Assembly (NCBI RefSeq): GCF_000196795.1
Contig: NC_014259.1
Coordinates: forward strand, 3,162,001-3,226,000
Direction: 5' to 3'
Source: Acinetobacter oleivorans DR1
GTDB taxonomy: Bacteria; Pseudomonadota; Gammaproteobacteria; Pseudomonadales; Moraxellaceae
DNA: 64,000 nt
The notes beneath the pieces were generated by a model that was not told where the DNA came from, did not search any database, and was given only the letters and a program-made list of their open reading frames with translations. Positions 17,496 through 25,731 of the stretch are shown here, one piece after another. Position 1 is the stretch's first letter. Each line of letters starts with the position of its first letter. A program made the translations under genes and the position numbers.

Positions 17496-19493
17496 TCAAC
17501 TTCCAAAATGCTTAACCTGAACGGGTACAACAAATCTATGAGATTGAGTTAACATTCTCATATAGCCAGGTGTTTTAGATGAAAGTATATCTTCTTGGAC
17601 TCCATCATAATAAACATTTACTTTGCCCAAGGATTTTGCTTCATCCTGTGAAGATAAATGACCTACAAAAAAATTTTCAGTTTGAGCCAATAACTCTTGA
17701 CTAATAGTACTAGGACTTTGCGTTGAATAAATCATCCCAATATGGAATTTAGCCCCTTCTTTTGCAAATCGGCTATAAACATCCGTATTATCCTTTACAG
17801 TTCTAGGAAAAAGGTTATGCGCTTCTTCAAAAAATAAATTCACAAAGTGAGATTTAAGACTATTACTTGTAAATTTACGTTCTTGCTCTTGAAATACTGC
17901 TGTTGAAATCATATTAGAAAAGTATTTTCTAACCTTATCATCAGCACTTCCTAAATCTAAAATTACTGTTTTAGATCCATTTAAGTCATCAATAATTTGT
18001 TTAATCAAATTTTGAGCATCTGGTGAGTGGTATTTCTTATAATCTGTAATCCATTGAGTTCCTCGCCCTGTATTAGGATTCAGAAAGGTCAACATAACAA
18101 CGTCATCACCATCAAATAACTCATTTTTTTGGCCTGAAGTAGAAAGCAAAGGATCTTTAGAGTTAAGAACATATTTCGCTATTGAAGCATATTCTCGCTT
18201 CATTTGACTCAGTGTTTTAGGTCTTGCTGGAACTCCATCACTTGTCCCAGATTCAGCATCAATAAAACTATAAACTTTAAAACGGACATCATCAGTAAAG
18301 CCTGGGTCAAATCCATTTGGTCCATTTGCTACAAATGGAATTAATGCTTTTAATTCTCCTTCATTAGCTTGAAAAGCTGATTGATTCAGAATAGACCAAA
18401 ACAATTGTATTTTACGATATGCTCTAATTTTTTCTCCAAAACCCATATTATTACAGAGTTCGAAAGTAGGTAGTTCTAAATTGGCAAATGATTTAACATA
18501 GCCACTTAAGTTACCTTCAGCTTGTAATAAACTACCTAATACCCTCATTCCTTCAGATGGGTCTGTATAAAAATTTAAACGTAATGGTTTTGATGGAGTT
18601 TCATCCTTCTGAATTAAAGCATAGACTTGGCAATGCTCACTATGCATTTCTCGAAGGGAAATATTTTGATGATTTGTATTAGCATATTCACCGTTTATAT
18701 CAAAAATTAATTGTCCACATTTGTATTCTGATTGACTTGCTAAAGCTTCAATAGTTGCATTAGCAATAATCTTAACTACGTTTGATTTACCCAAACGTGT
18801 TTTACCAAACATAGCAGTCCTAGCTCCAAGAAAATCTTTTAAAGAAATTTGGACTGATACATCTTCAAGATTTGACTTAGCATTATTAAAAGGTAAACGG
18901 CACTCAGTAAGTCTAAGTTTACCAATTGATTGGTTAAGCTCAGACTTAACCATTCCATTGATAATAATATTTAATATCCTTTCATCAGGAGCAAAAACAC
19001 GATAACGATGTGCAGAAACTACAGCGTTAATATCACCTGAAAATTCAATTTTTTTTGCATCATCAGGATTTGGATAAAACATACCTAATAAGTCACAATC
19101 AATGCTTCCCCATTGCAATTCACTTACTGTCCATCTATCTAATTCAGGCATACTCTTTTTATGTAATTCAAAGTAGGTCTGTTGAACACTATTAGTTAAT
19201 GGTGTTGGGGCTACTCCCGAAACTCTGAGTAATGAAAAATGAGGAGCAATACCTTCTAAATCCTCAGGAACCATAATCAAAAAAGATCCCCTTGGCATTC
19301 CACCAATTGCTTTTTTATATGGATCACTTGTAATAATTCTTACTGTATTAAATCCTATATCAATAACATAACCAGCAAACTTCCAATTATCTGTACTACT
19401 AACCAATTCTTTAGTTTTTTCTTCATCTAAAAACTGATTTAAAATTGATAGTGGATTTCCCGAAAAACGTGTTTTTGTTAGAAAGTCATGCAT
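17496..19493 (-). CDS. HerA-type hexameric DNA translocase ATPase
   Basis: A protein of 665 aa. The N-terminal 150 residues resemble a HerA HAS-barrel (GYVIDIGFNTVRIIT, then PRGSFLIMVPED). The Walker A motif GKTRLGKSN is at about residue 230, Walker B LFFEEAHNLFPR at about 555, and the sensor-like stretch GMIYSTQSPSTI at about 605. The C-terminal LGKVNVYYDGVQEDILSSKTPGYMRML matches DUF87/HerA helicases. The ring should pump DNA into the NurA-like partner. Gaps to the methyltransferase (7 bp) and nuclease (9 bp) indicate one mRNA. Paired HerA proteins in bacteria are frequently phage-defence components (HerA-SIR2, HerA-DUF4297). Confidence 0.85.
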   Translation of the reverse strand: MHDFLTKTRFSGNPLSILNQFLDEEKTKELVSSTDNWKFAGYVIDIGFNTVRIITSDPYKKAIGGMPRGSFLIMVPEDLEGIAPHFSLLRVSGVAPTPLTNSVQQTYFELHKKSMPELDRWTVSELQWGSIDCDLLGMFYPNPDDAKKIEFSGDINAVVSAHRYRVFAPDERILNIIINGMVKSELNQSIGKLRLTECRLPFNNAKSNLEDVSVQISLKDFLGARTAMFGKTRLGKSNVVKIIANATIEALASQSEYKCGQLIFDINGEYANTNHQNISLREMHSEHCQVYALIQKDETPSKPLRLNFYTDPSEGMRVLGSLLQAEGNLSGYVKSFANLELPTFELCNNMGFGEKIRAYRKIQLFWSILNQSAFQANEGELKALIPFVANGPNGFDPGFTDDVRFKVYSFIDAESGTSDGVPARPKTLSQMKREYASIAKYVLNSKDPLLSTSGQKNELFDGDDVVMLTFLNPNTGRGTQWITDYKKYHSPDAQNLIKQIIDDLNGSKTVILDLGSADDKVRKYFSNMISTAVFQEQERKFTSNSLKSHFVNLFFEEAHNLFPRTVKDNTDVYSRFAKEGAKFHIGMIYSTQSPSTISQELLAQTENFFVGHLSSQDEAKSLGKVNVYYDGVQEDILSSKTPGYMRMLTQSHRFVVPVQVKHFGS

Positions 19494-19500
19494 AGTAACC

Positions 19501-20301
19501 TCATATATTACATGTAATTATTAACTCTTCATATTTATTACGATTAGTACCATTTGCGGCAATACTACTATATCTAGATATTTCTTTAATATTGAAAGAA
19601 GAACTATATAATTCTCTTATAGATTCATGATTAGCATTTGTAATTATAATTTTTACACCCTTTTTTTGAGCGTTTTCTGCAGCCTTTGCTAATCTTTCTT
19701 GATCTGCCCATGAGAATAGAACTTCATTGTATTTTATAAAGCCATTATTATTGTGTCTAACAGTATAAGGAGGGTCCAAAAAAAGTAGATCATTTTTTTT
19801 GGCTTTATTAATAAGATTTTCAAAATCCCCACATACTAACTCAGCATTTTTTAGGCTTTTAGACCATTCTTCCCATCTATCTTGATCTTGTATTACATTC
19901 GTTTTAGTACCAATAGGTACATTAAATTTTCCCTTTAAATTTACTCTATAAATACTGTTAAAACAGGTTCTATTTAAATAAATAAATTGAGCTGCAATTT
20001 CTACTTCATTATCAAAAATTTGATCTCGTATTAAATAATAATATTCTTTACAATGTTTCTTATGATGATTTTTTAATAAGTTTACTACTTCTAAATGATG
20101 ATCTCTTACAGCTCTATAAGTAATAATTAGATCTTTATTAGTGTCTCCTAATATACTTTTCTTTGGCTGTAAAGCATAAAAAAAACTAGCGCCACCTAAA
20201 AATGGCTCAATATATTTCCCACTAAAATCAATGTTAAAAAGTTCTGGAGCAACTTTTCCTAACCACCGCTTTCCACCAGTCCAAGCTAAAAAAGGATTCA
20301 T
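19501..20301 (-). CDS. Dam-type DNA N6-adenine methyltransferase, first gene of the HerA/NurA operon
   Basis: A protein of 266 aa of the D12/Dam class. Motif X is FLAWTGGKRWLGK, motif I YIEPFLGGASFFYAL, and motif IV LLFLDPPYTVRHNNNGFIKY, with DPPY catalytic. The C-terminal stretch reads SIAANGTNRNKYEELI. In this family the enzyme makes N6-methyladenine; GATC is common, but the site cannot be read here. Leading an operon with a translocase and a nuclease, it probably marks self DNA. It is the leftmost gene before the prophage boundary and is clearly different from the phage's own Dam at 48,912. Confidence 0.9.
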   Translation of the reverse strand: MNPFLAWTGGKRWLGKVAPELFNIDFSGKYIEPFLGGASFFYALQPKKSILGDTNKDLIITYRAVRDHHLEVVNLLKNHHKKHCKEYYYLIRDQIFDNEVEIAAQFIYLNRTCFNSIYRVNLKGKFNVPIGTKTNVIQDQDRWEEWSKSLKNAELVCGDFENLINKAKKNDLLFLDPPYTVRHNNNGFIKYNEVLFSWADQERLAKAAENAQKKGVKIIITNANHESIRELYSSSFNIKEISRYSSIAANGTNRNKYEELIITCNI

Positions 20302-20583
20302 ACAACTTTAATTAATTATCTCTATTACCTAGGAGTGCCTTGGATACTCATAATTAGTTTTTAAATAGTATTTTTTCCAAGAGTTAATTTTTGTAAGTAT
20401 ACCTAAAAGATGTATAAGCTTCTATTGATTTAATTTGCTTAGAAATAAATATTTCAATTTAAACTCTTTAGACCATAGAATTTCTAAATAAATACTAGCT
20501 AACTTTTAACTCTTAGGGCAATAATCTTTCAATATTCATTAATTATTAGAAAACTAATTATAGTAATAATTCTATAAGACATA
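20302..20583. other. AT-rich gap between island operon and prophage boundary
   Basis: No ORF, RNA gene or repeat that I can support. It should contain the promoter of the dam-herA-nurA operon (minus strand), but I see no convincing -35/-10 pair. Confidence 0.4.
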
Positions 20584-20617
20584 AAAAACCCCGAAACTTT
20601 CGCTTCAGGGCTTTTCA
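20584..20617 (-). terminator. Displaced original terminator of ssrA
   Basis: Read on the minus strand, CCCTGAA-N7-TTTCGGGG is followed by TTTTTT. It lies just outside the 25-bp repeat left by integration, so before the phage arrived it stood right behind the tmRNA 3' end. It is now 42 kb away. Confidence 0.7.
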
Positions 20618-20623
20618 CGAATC

Positions 20624-20648
20624 TTGGTGGAGATGGCGGGAGTTGAAC
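20624..20648. repeat. Left prophage attachment site (copy of the ssrA 3' end)
   Basis: Twenty-five bases identical to 62,848-62,872, which lie in the T-arm/acceptor end of tmRNA. The copies differ immediately on both sides. This is the partial ssrA remnant expected from integration of an ssrA-specific phage. Confidence 0.92.
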
Positions 20649-20688
20649 AGATATTTTAAATTATTGATTTTATAGTTAGTTTCTTATT

Positions 20689-20745
20689 GTATAACATGCT
20701 GGTATAACTCACGTATAACATTTAATTTTGATTAAGTATGATTAA
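20689..20745. promoter_or_regulatory. Arm-type integrase/excisionase sites, left end
   Basis: GTATAAC occurs at 20689, 20702 and 20713. TGATTAA occurs at 20729 and 20739. The same two words recur beside the integrase at the other end, as expected for the P and P' arms of attP. Confidence 0.55.
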
Positions 20746-20900
20746 CAACAGTTTCTTTTTTGTTCAAGTCCGACTATAGGAGTTGAACTCTGGAGCTAAT
20801 ATAAAACATTTTAAACAACTCTCAAATGACTTTACTTAAGTTTCAAAAATAGCCATTGATCATAAAAACTACTAAGATGGAATAAAAAGGGGGAAAGTCT

Positions 20901-21536
20901 ATGTGTGCAAACTATGAACCTATTAGTAAAGACCGAGTACACCTACTAGATCTCTTCGAACCTACATTCGACTATAAAGCCGATGTTTATCCTGGTTACG
21001 ACTGCCCTCTTATTTTTTCTAAAGATGGCCACATTGAATGGCGGCAAGTAAAGTTTGGTATGATTCCACCATGGAACCATGATTTTAAGTTTTCCAAGTT
21101 CACATACAACGCTAGAACAGAAACTGTAGATAAAAAGCCAAGCTTTAGACATGCATGGGCTAAAAGTCAGTTTGCGTTAATACCTGTAGAAAAAATTTAT
21201 GAGCCTAAGTATGTGAATGGCAAAGCGGAAAGATGGGGAATTTATCGAGAGGATGGCTTACCATTTACTGTTGCAGCTATTTACGATTCAACTGTGATTG
21301 ATGGCCAACAAGTTAGATCTATGTCTATGCTGACTATCAATGCAGATAATCACCCTTTCATGAGTCAGTTCCATAAACCAGAAGATGAGAAACGGTCGAT
21401 TATTGTTATTCCTAATGAGTGCAGAGAAGATTGGTTAAATTGTAAAAAAGAAGACGCGCACCAATTTTTCTTTGAAATGCCGATCGGTGAATTTACTGCT
21501 GACTACCTCCCCAAACCAAAAAAAAGTGCAAATTAG
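20901..21536 (+). CDS. SOS response-associated peptidase (HMCES/YedK family)
   Basis: A protein of 211 aa. The family hallmark is the N-terminal MCANYEP, whose Cys2 becomes the N-terminus and forms a covalent crosslink with abasic sites in single-stranded DNA. The other family motifs, TYNARTETVDKKPSF, RWGIYREDG, LTINADNHPF and the active-site region around His in HPFMSQFHKPED, are also present. It lies beside umuDC, forming a lesion-handling group transcribed away from attL. A GGGGGA ribosome site precedes the ATG. Confidence 0.9.
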   Translation: MCANYEPISKDRVHLLDLFEPTFDYKADVYPGYDCPLIFSKDGHIEWRQVKFGMIPPWNHDFKFSKFTYNARTETVDKKPSFRHAWAKSQFALIPVEKIYEPKYVNGKAERWGIYREDGLPFTVAAIYDSTVIDGQQVRSMSMLTINADNHPFMSQFHKPEDEKRSIIVIPNECREDWLNCKKEDAHQFFFEMPIGEFTADYLPKPKKSAN

Positions 21537-21646
21537 CGCCGTTGATTTTCCGACCAAATGCATCGATCAACGCGACAAGTTACGACTAGTTATTATTTAT
21601 CCACAACTTTTTAAATTTGAAATTTAAACCAGCTCTAGCATATCAT

Positions 21647-21669
21647 CTTGAATGTGTTACAAATTCAAG
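21647..21669 (+). promoter_or_regulatory. SOS operator of the UmuDAb type before umuD
   Basis: Inverted arms CTTGAAT and ATTCAAG are separated by nine bases. From memory, it agrees at 15 of 21 positions with the palindrome bound by the Acinetobacter repressor UmuDAb, which replaces LexA in this genus. It ends 14 bases before the umuD ATG. Confidence 0.6.
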
Positions 21670-21683
21670 TTAGGGGATATTCT

Positions 21684-22184
21684 ATGAGCGAAATTGCACC
21701 ATCCATCATCCAGATAAAACCGTACCTCACACAAGGCGCTGTTTTATCTGAAGCCTTGTTAATCAAGCAAGTTGTGCCCTCAACTCACCTGCTTGTCCCT
21801 TACGCTCTAGAAAAAATTTCCGCTGGCTTCCCCTCTCCTGCACAAGACTATATAGACAAAGCGCTCGATATGAACGAGCACTTAATAAAAAATGAAACCG
21901 CTACGTTTATTGTGAAAGTTGCTTCGCTATCTATGTTAAATGCAGGCATTGATATTGATGACGAACTAATTGTCGATCGGAGCCTTGATGCTAAACACGG
22001 GGATATTGTTGTTGCACTTATTGATAATGATTTTACTGTTAAGCGCTTAATGATTGAAGAGTCTAAGAAATGGCTCAAAGCTGAAAATCCAGATTATAAA
22101 AATATTTACTTGCAGGATAGCCAAGAATTAATAATTTGGGGTGTTGTGACTTGTATCATTAAAATGATAAGAAATAGATCATGA
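21684..22184 (+). CDS. umuD: UmuD-like self-cleaving subunit of DNA polymerase V
   Basis: A protein of 166 aa from the ATG at 21684, preceded by AGGGGAT. A TTG 36 bases upstream extends the frame but lies within the operator. The cleavage site is Ala47-Gly48 in SAGFPSPAQDY, the nucleophile Ser83 in VASLSML, and the general base Lys120 in DFTVKRL, so all serine-lysine dyad elements of the S24 family are intact. RecA-stimulated cleavage would yield UmuD', which joins UmuC for translesion synthesis. It overlaps umuC by four bases. The N-terminal arm is longer than in E. coli UmuD (cleavage at 24). Confidence 0.9.
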   Translation: MSEIAPSIIQIKPYLTQGAVLSEALLIKQVVPSTHLLVPYALEKISAGFPSPAQDYIDKALDMNEHLIKNETATFIVKVASLSMLNAGIDIDDELIVDRSLDAKHGDIVVALIDNDFTVKRLMIEESKKWLKAENPDYKNIYLQDSQELIIWGVVTCIIKMIRNRS

Positions 22185-23476
22185 AACATGAGAATAAAGT
22201 CTTTTTTCTAATAGACGTAAATAATATGTATGTCTCATGTGAGAGAGTCTTTGATCCAAGTTTGAACAATAAGCCTGTCATTGTTCTCAGCAATAACGAT
22301 GGGTGCGCGGTGGCGCGCAGCCACGAATCCAAAGCCCTAAATATAAAAATGGGTGTGCCGTTATTCCAAATTAAGGACATAGTCCAAAAACATAACGTAG
22401 TGGTGCTATCAAGCAATTATGTAATGTATGCCGAAATGTCACGGCGCTTTCATAAGATCCTTGCTTCATACGTAACAGAGGAAGAAGTTGAGCCATATTC
22501 TATTGATGAGTGCTTTGTTGATTTCACCGCTTATGAAAGAAACTTTGATTTAGAGAAGGTTGGCCAGCAAATGCGCCAGCAATTGTGGAAATGGCTAGGC
22601 CTTCCTGTATGTGTTGGTATCGGTAGAAGTAAAACTGAATCAAAGATAGCTAACCATATAGCTAAAAAGAATGCGGGATTTAACAGTGTTTGCGATCTCG
22701 TAAATATGGATCCGTGCAATAAAGAATATTACTTCTCACTTATCGATGTTTCAGAAGTTTGGGGAGTTGGCCGTAAACATGCAAAGAAGTTGCATTCAAT
22801 GGGAGTTAAATCAGTATTAGATCTAGCTTGTACTGAAGCGCGGGAAATGCAACGGCAATTTTCTATTGTAATGGCTAGAACGATTAATGAGTTGCAGGGC
22901 ATCTCATGCATTGAAATTGAAGACACGCCGCCCTCAAAAAAACAAATTATTAAATCATGTTCCTTTGGAGCAAAAGTAACTGAGCTAGATGATTTGAAAG
23001 AAGCTATAGCAATGCATGCACAAGAAGCATGTAAACGGTTGCGTGATGAAGAATCACTATGTGGTTGTCTACTTGTATTTGTCCAATCAAGCCCATTTGA
23101 TGAAAGTGCGCCATTTTATAATAAGTCTATTACAGGCGCATTTTCTGAACCAACGGATTGCGCAACTGACTTTGTACAAGCAGCAGTTAAAATGGTGTCA
23201 GATATCTTTAAAGAAGGCATCAAGTATAAAAAATGCGGTGTCATATTAACAGGCTTAGAACCTAAGGCTGGCCATACCTATGACCTGCTCACAGACTTTG
23301 AAACCATAGAGAAGAAAGAAAAATTGATGCAAACACTGGATAACGTGCACACAAAATTCGGAAAGAAAAAGCTCGGTGTTGGTCCTTGTTATATACCCGG
23401 TCGAACTTGGTCGATGTCGAGAGATAAACTCACTAAAAACCCATTTATGTGGGATCAGCTAACAATTGTTAAGTAA
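22181..23476 (+). CDS. umuC: UmuC-like Y-family DNA polymerase V catalytic subunit
   Basis: A protein of 431 aa, ATGA overlap with umuD. The catalytic N-terminus FFLIDVNNMYVSCERVFDPSL has the first metal-binding Asp. The second acidic motif is YSIDECFVDF with the DE pair. GIGRSKTESKIANHIAKK and the helix-hairpin-helix region VWGVGRKHAKKLHSMGV follow. The C-terminal ITGAFSEPTDCATDF/GVGPCYIPGR region matches the UmuC little finger and tail. It makes error-prone lesion bypass and mutagenesis available to the lysogen under SOS. Confidence 0.93.
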   Translation: MKHENKVFFLIDVNNMYVSCERVFDPSLNNKPVIVLSNNDGCAVARSHESKALNIKMGVPLFQIKDIVQKHNVVVLSSNYVMYAEMSRRFHKILASYVTEEEVEPYSIDECFVDFTAYERNFDLEKVGQQMRQQLWKWLGLPVCVGIGRSKTESKIANHIAKKNAGFNSVCDLVNMDPCNKEYYFSLIDVSEVWGVGRKHAKKLHSMGVKSVLDLACTEAREMQRQFSIVMARTINELQGISCIEIEDTPPSKKQIIKSCSFGAKVTELDDLKEAIAMHAQEACKRLRDEESLCGCLLVFVQSSPFDESAPFYNKSITGAFSEPTDCATDFVQAAVKMVSDIFKEGIKYKKCGVILTGLEPKAGHTYDLLTDFETIEKKEKLMQTLDNVHTKFGKKKLGVGPCYIPGRTWSMSRDKLTKNPFMWDQLTIVK

Positions 23477-23495
23477 TTTATTGAAGGAAGTAAAA

Positions 23496-23717
23496 ATGAA
23501 CTTTACCAGACTAACTGATGAGCAATTAACACAAACACTTATTCCTAAGCGTTTTGTTCCACCAACACCGCCAGAATATGATGGTAAAAATATGGTCTAT
23601 GTTTTTGATAGTGAAGATTCTTTTAATTTAACTTATGATGAACTTGTCGAGATTATTAGTAAGGCTCGGATGACTGGGCCACAGATGATTCCTATTTTAG
23701 GAACGGTTGGTGATTGA
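23496..23717 (+). CDS. Short hypothetical protein downstream of umuC
   Basis: A protein of 73 aa. The ATG at 23496 follows GAAGGAAG, a better start than the upstream codon at 23466. Soluble and acidic, with MNFTRLTDEQLTQTLIPKRF and a C-terminal ISKARMTGPQMIPILG. No family recognised. The stop TGA overlaps the next ATG by one base. Confidence 0.55.
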   Translation: MNFTRLTDEQLTQTLIPKRFVPPTPPEYDGKNMVYVFDSEDSFNLTYDELVEIISKARMTGPQMIPILGTVGD

Positions 23718-24418
23718 TGAATAAAAGTGCCATTTCCATAAGTATTTTTATTATAGGGTTAATATTGCTATTACTACTTATTTGTATTTTTGGAATTTTA
23801 TATTTCTACTGGGGAAATTCAAAGGCTATACAAGATAGCCTTTCAACTACTGGAAGTATCTTTGGTGCTATTGCCACATTAGGGGCAGCTGGAATCGCAG
23901 CATATTTATTCAATGATTGGCGAGAAGAGCACGATCATAATTTTAAAAGTAATATCTTATTGGAATATTTAAACCGCTTAGATATTTTGGAAGAAATCTC
24001 TAACAGATATCTAAGTTCACTTAAGTATCATAGTAAAGTTTATAGTTCGCAATATAAAACAATGTTTAGTAGTGGTACCCATCTCGAAGTTTTTATAGAG
24101 CTGATTGAATATCATCATGAATCATTTTATGAAAGCGGATTCAACACTTGGACTAATGCTAATAAATTCAGCTTGTTAGATAACTCAGAATTTAAAGAAG
24201 TTTATCAAAATATCATTAGAAACCTAAATATGAGTTTTGATTTAAGATATTCAATAAATAACTTATTGCGAGATAATAAATTTGAAGATATTTCCGAAAA
24301 TAAAATTCAGAATGAAATCGATTTAGCAATTCAAGAAATAATTAAGGCGTTGGAGCAAATTAAATCAATTCAAAAAAATGCAATTTTAGAGATAAAATCA
24401 ATTAAAAAACATCTCTAA
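23717..24418 (+). CDS. Two-helix membrane protein with coiled cytoplasmic tail, putative moron
   Basis: A protein of 233 aa. Two hydrophobic helices (about residues 5-32 and 48-66) are followed by about 165 hydrophilic, largely helical residues starting NDWREEHDHNFKSNILLEYL. It is coupled to the preceding gene (TGATG). Such proteins next to an attachment site, outside the lytic operons, often act in superinfection exclusion, but I have no motif to prove it. Confidence 0.55.
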   Translation: MNKSAISISIFIIGLILLLLLICIFGILYFYWGNSKAIQDSLSTTGSIFGAIATLGAAGIAAYLFNDWREEHDHNFKSNILLEYLNRLDILEEISNRYLSSLKYHSKVYSSQYKTMFSSGTHLEVFIELIEYHHESFYESGFNTWTNANKFSLLDNSEFKEVYQNIIRNLNMSFDLRYSINNLLRDNKFEDISENKIQNEIDLAIQEIIKALEQIKSIQKNAILEIKSIKKHL

Positions 24419-24455
24419 TATTTATCAATTATTTTCTAACCAACATGGCTAAAAT

Positions 24456-25022
24456 ATGATCTATAAGTTAACTGTTTGGCAATATCGAATAAGTGTATTT
24501 TGTACAGTAATGTTTCTTGTCTTAAGTGTTTTTTGGTTCATTCTAGATTGTGGAAGGCTTGAACCATTAGTTGTTCTTTTTGGTGGTGTTGCGGCTTTAA
24601 CAAGTTTGGTATGGCCTGTACCTAATTATGGCAATAGGCGATTAAGAGGGCGAGATTCATTTAATTATTCATCAAATAATGGAATTTTTACTATTGGTAA
24701 AGATCAACTAATCTTTGCTACACAATGGACTAAAGCAAGTGGTGAAGCAATTCATTTATATAGCGATCAGATCTCCATAGATGCAATCGCCTTAGCAGAC
24801 AATGTATCTTCTTTTAAGGAAATTAGAAATGCAGAAGCGTTCGATTTCACATCAAGAACAAGAACATTAAAGGAAAATGAGATTGCAGTTTTGAAAAATA
24901 ATAATGGATATTATGCTTTAATTAGGATTGTGGATGTTAAAGATATATCTCGTAGTGATGATAGAGATGAATTAACAATTGAATGGATTATTAATCCTGA
25001 TAAAAAAACTGATTTTTCTTAA
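24456..25022 (+). CDS. Two-helix membrane protein with beta-rich tail, putative moron
   Basis: A protein of 188 aa. Hydrophobic segments at about 10-30 and 37-54 are followed by a soluble domain of about 125 residues with beta-strand pattern (GIFTIGKDQLIFATQW, then EIAVLKNNNGYYALIRIVDV). Separate from the previous gene by 37 bases. It ends opposite the lysis genes. No family recognised. A lysogenic-conversion role is an inference from place and topology. Confidence 0.5.
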   Translation: MIYKLTVWQYRISVFCTVMFLVLSVFWFILDCGRLEPLVVLFGGVAALTSLVWPVPNYGNRRLRGRDSFNYSSNNGIFTIGKDQLIFATQWTKASGEAIHLYSDQISIDAIALADNVSSFKEIRNAEAFDFTSRTRTLKENEIAVLKNNNGYYALIRIVDVKDISRSDDRDELTIEWIINPDKKTDFS

Positions 25023-25025
25023 ATG

Positions 25026-25048
25026 AAGCCCTCATCAAAGGGCTTTCA
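25026..25048. terminator. Convergent terminator between moron and lysis genes
   Basis: AAGCCCT-N5-AGGGCTTT lies directly after the stop at 25,022 and at the 3' end of the minus-strand lysis operon. Confidence 0.5.
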
Positions 25049-25133
25049 CACAAATACCAATATTCACATTACTATTTATAGTATGAGCTGTGCATCCTGA
25101 TAACAGAATGCACAGAAAAACCAAAGCCTTCAT
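25035..25133 (-). CDS. 32-residue lipoprotein, Rz1-like outer-membrane spanin candidate
   Basis: The ORF overlaps the endolysin stop by four bases (ATGA). MKALVFLCILLSGCTAHT has a basic start, a hydrophobic core and the lipobox LLSGC with Cys14; only 18 residues follow. A tiny lipoprotein translated straight after the endolysin is the usual form of an o-spanin. I see no separate inner-membrane spanin, so the partner is missing or is one of the upstream membrane proteins. Confidence 0.6.
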   Translation of the reverse strand: MKALVFLCILLSGCTAHTINSNVNIGICVKAL

Positions 25134-25675
25134 AGTGAAATACGGTTAGCAATCCATCCATAAAAGAATTGCTCTTGGCTAGGATTACGTTCACAAATTT
25201 CAATGTAACGCTGGCCTTGCATGATATTAAGTACTCGCACCAGTACTTTTTCGCCTTCTTTCCCGCGCTTGGCCAAATAGATTTTTAAAGCATTTAGGCT
25301 AGCTGGGCCATAAATTCCATCTACCGTAAGATCTGGCCAACCACCTTTCCCCTGATTATTCAGCAAATTCAAAGCACGTTGTAAAAGAGGCTTAGTAAAG
25401 CCGGTACCACAATTCACACCAGTATCTAAAAGTTCTTCAGCCACAGCAGAAGAAATAGAATTCACCTGGTCAAAACGTGGAGCTGTCCAATACTGTTTTT
25501 TATAAATGGCTTTGGCCACATCAAGCGGTAAATCTTTCATGTTGCCCTTAAAGCCGTTTTTTCGTGCTACTGCTTCGGTAATGCCGTACTTTGTTGCCCC
25601 TCCTCGATCTGCTGGATTATTAACATAGCCGCCTTCACGTTTAATCAAATCATCAAGATATTGCTCAATGTTCAT
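25130..25675 (-). CDS. Endolysin, glycoside hydrolase family 108 with peptidoglycan-binding domain
   Basis: A protein of 181 aa. The N-terminal catalytic domain has LIKREGGYVNNPADRGGATKYGIT, with the Glu of REGGY as expected catalytic acid in GH108 muramidases. KKQYWTAPRFDQV follows, then GVNCGTGFTKPLLQRALN and the C-terminal DGIYGPASLNAL peptidoglycan-binding repeat. It cleaves murein at the end of the lytic cycle. No signal peptide, so it depends on the holins encoded just upstream. Confidence 0.92.
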   Translation of the reverse strand: MNIEQYLDDLIKREGGYVNNPADRGGATKYGITEAVARKNGFKGNMKDLPLDVAKAIYKKQYWTAPRFDQVNSISSAVAEELLDTGVNCGTGFTKPLLQRALNLLNNQGKGGWPDLTVDGIYGPASLNALKIYLAKRGKEGEKVLVRVLNIMQGQRYIEICERNPSQEQFFYGWIANRISL

Positions 25676-25694
25676 TTTGCTTTCCTATAAATGT

Positions 25695-25720
25695 AAAAAA
25701 CCGCCCGAAGGCGGTTTTAT
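25695..25720. terminator. Hairpin between holin and endolysin genes
   Basis: AAAACCGCC-N4-GGCGGTTTT is flanked by A/T runs and works in both directions. In the late operon it would be passed by Q-modified polymerase. Confidence 0.7.
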
Positions 25721-25731
25721 GTTTGAGTAAA

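Noticed and set aside
21648..21683. TTG start extending UmuD by 12 residues
   Set aside because: These codons lie in the SOS operator; the ATG at 21,684 has the ribosome site.
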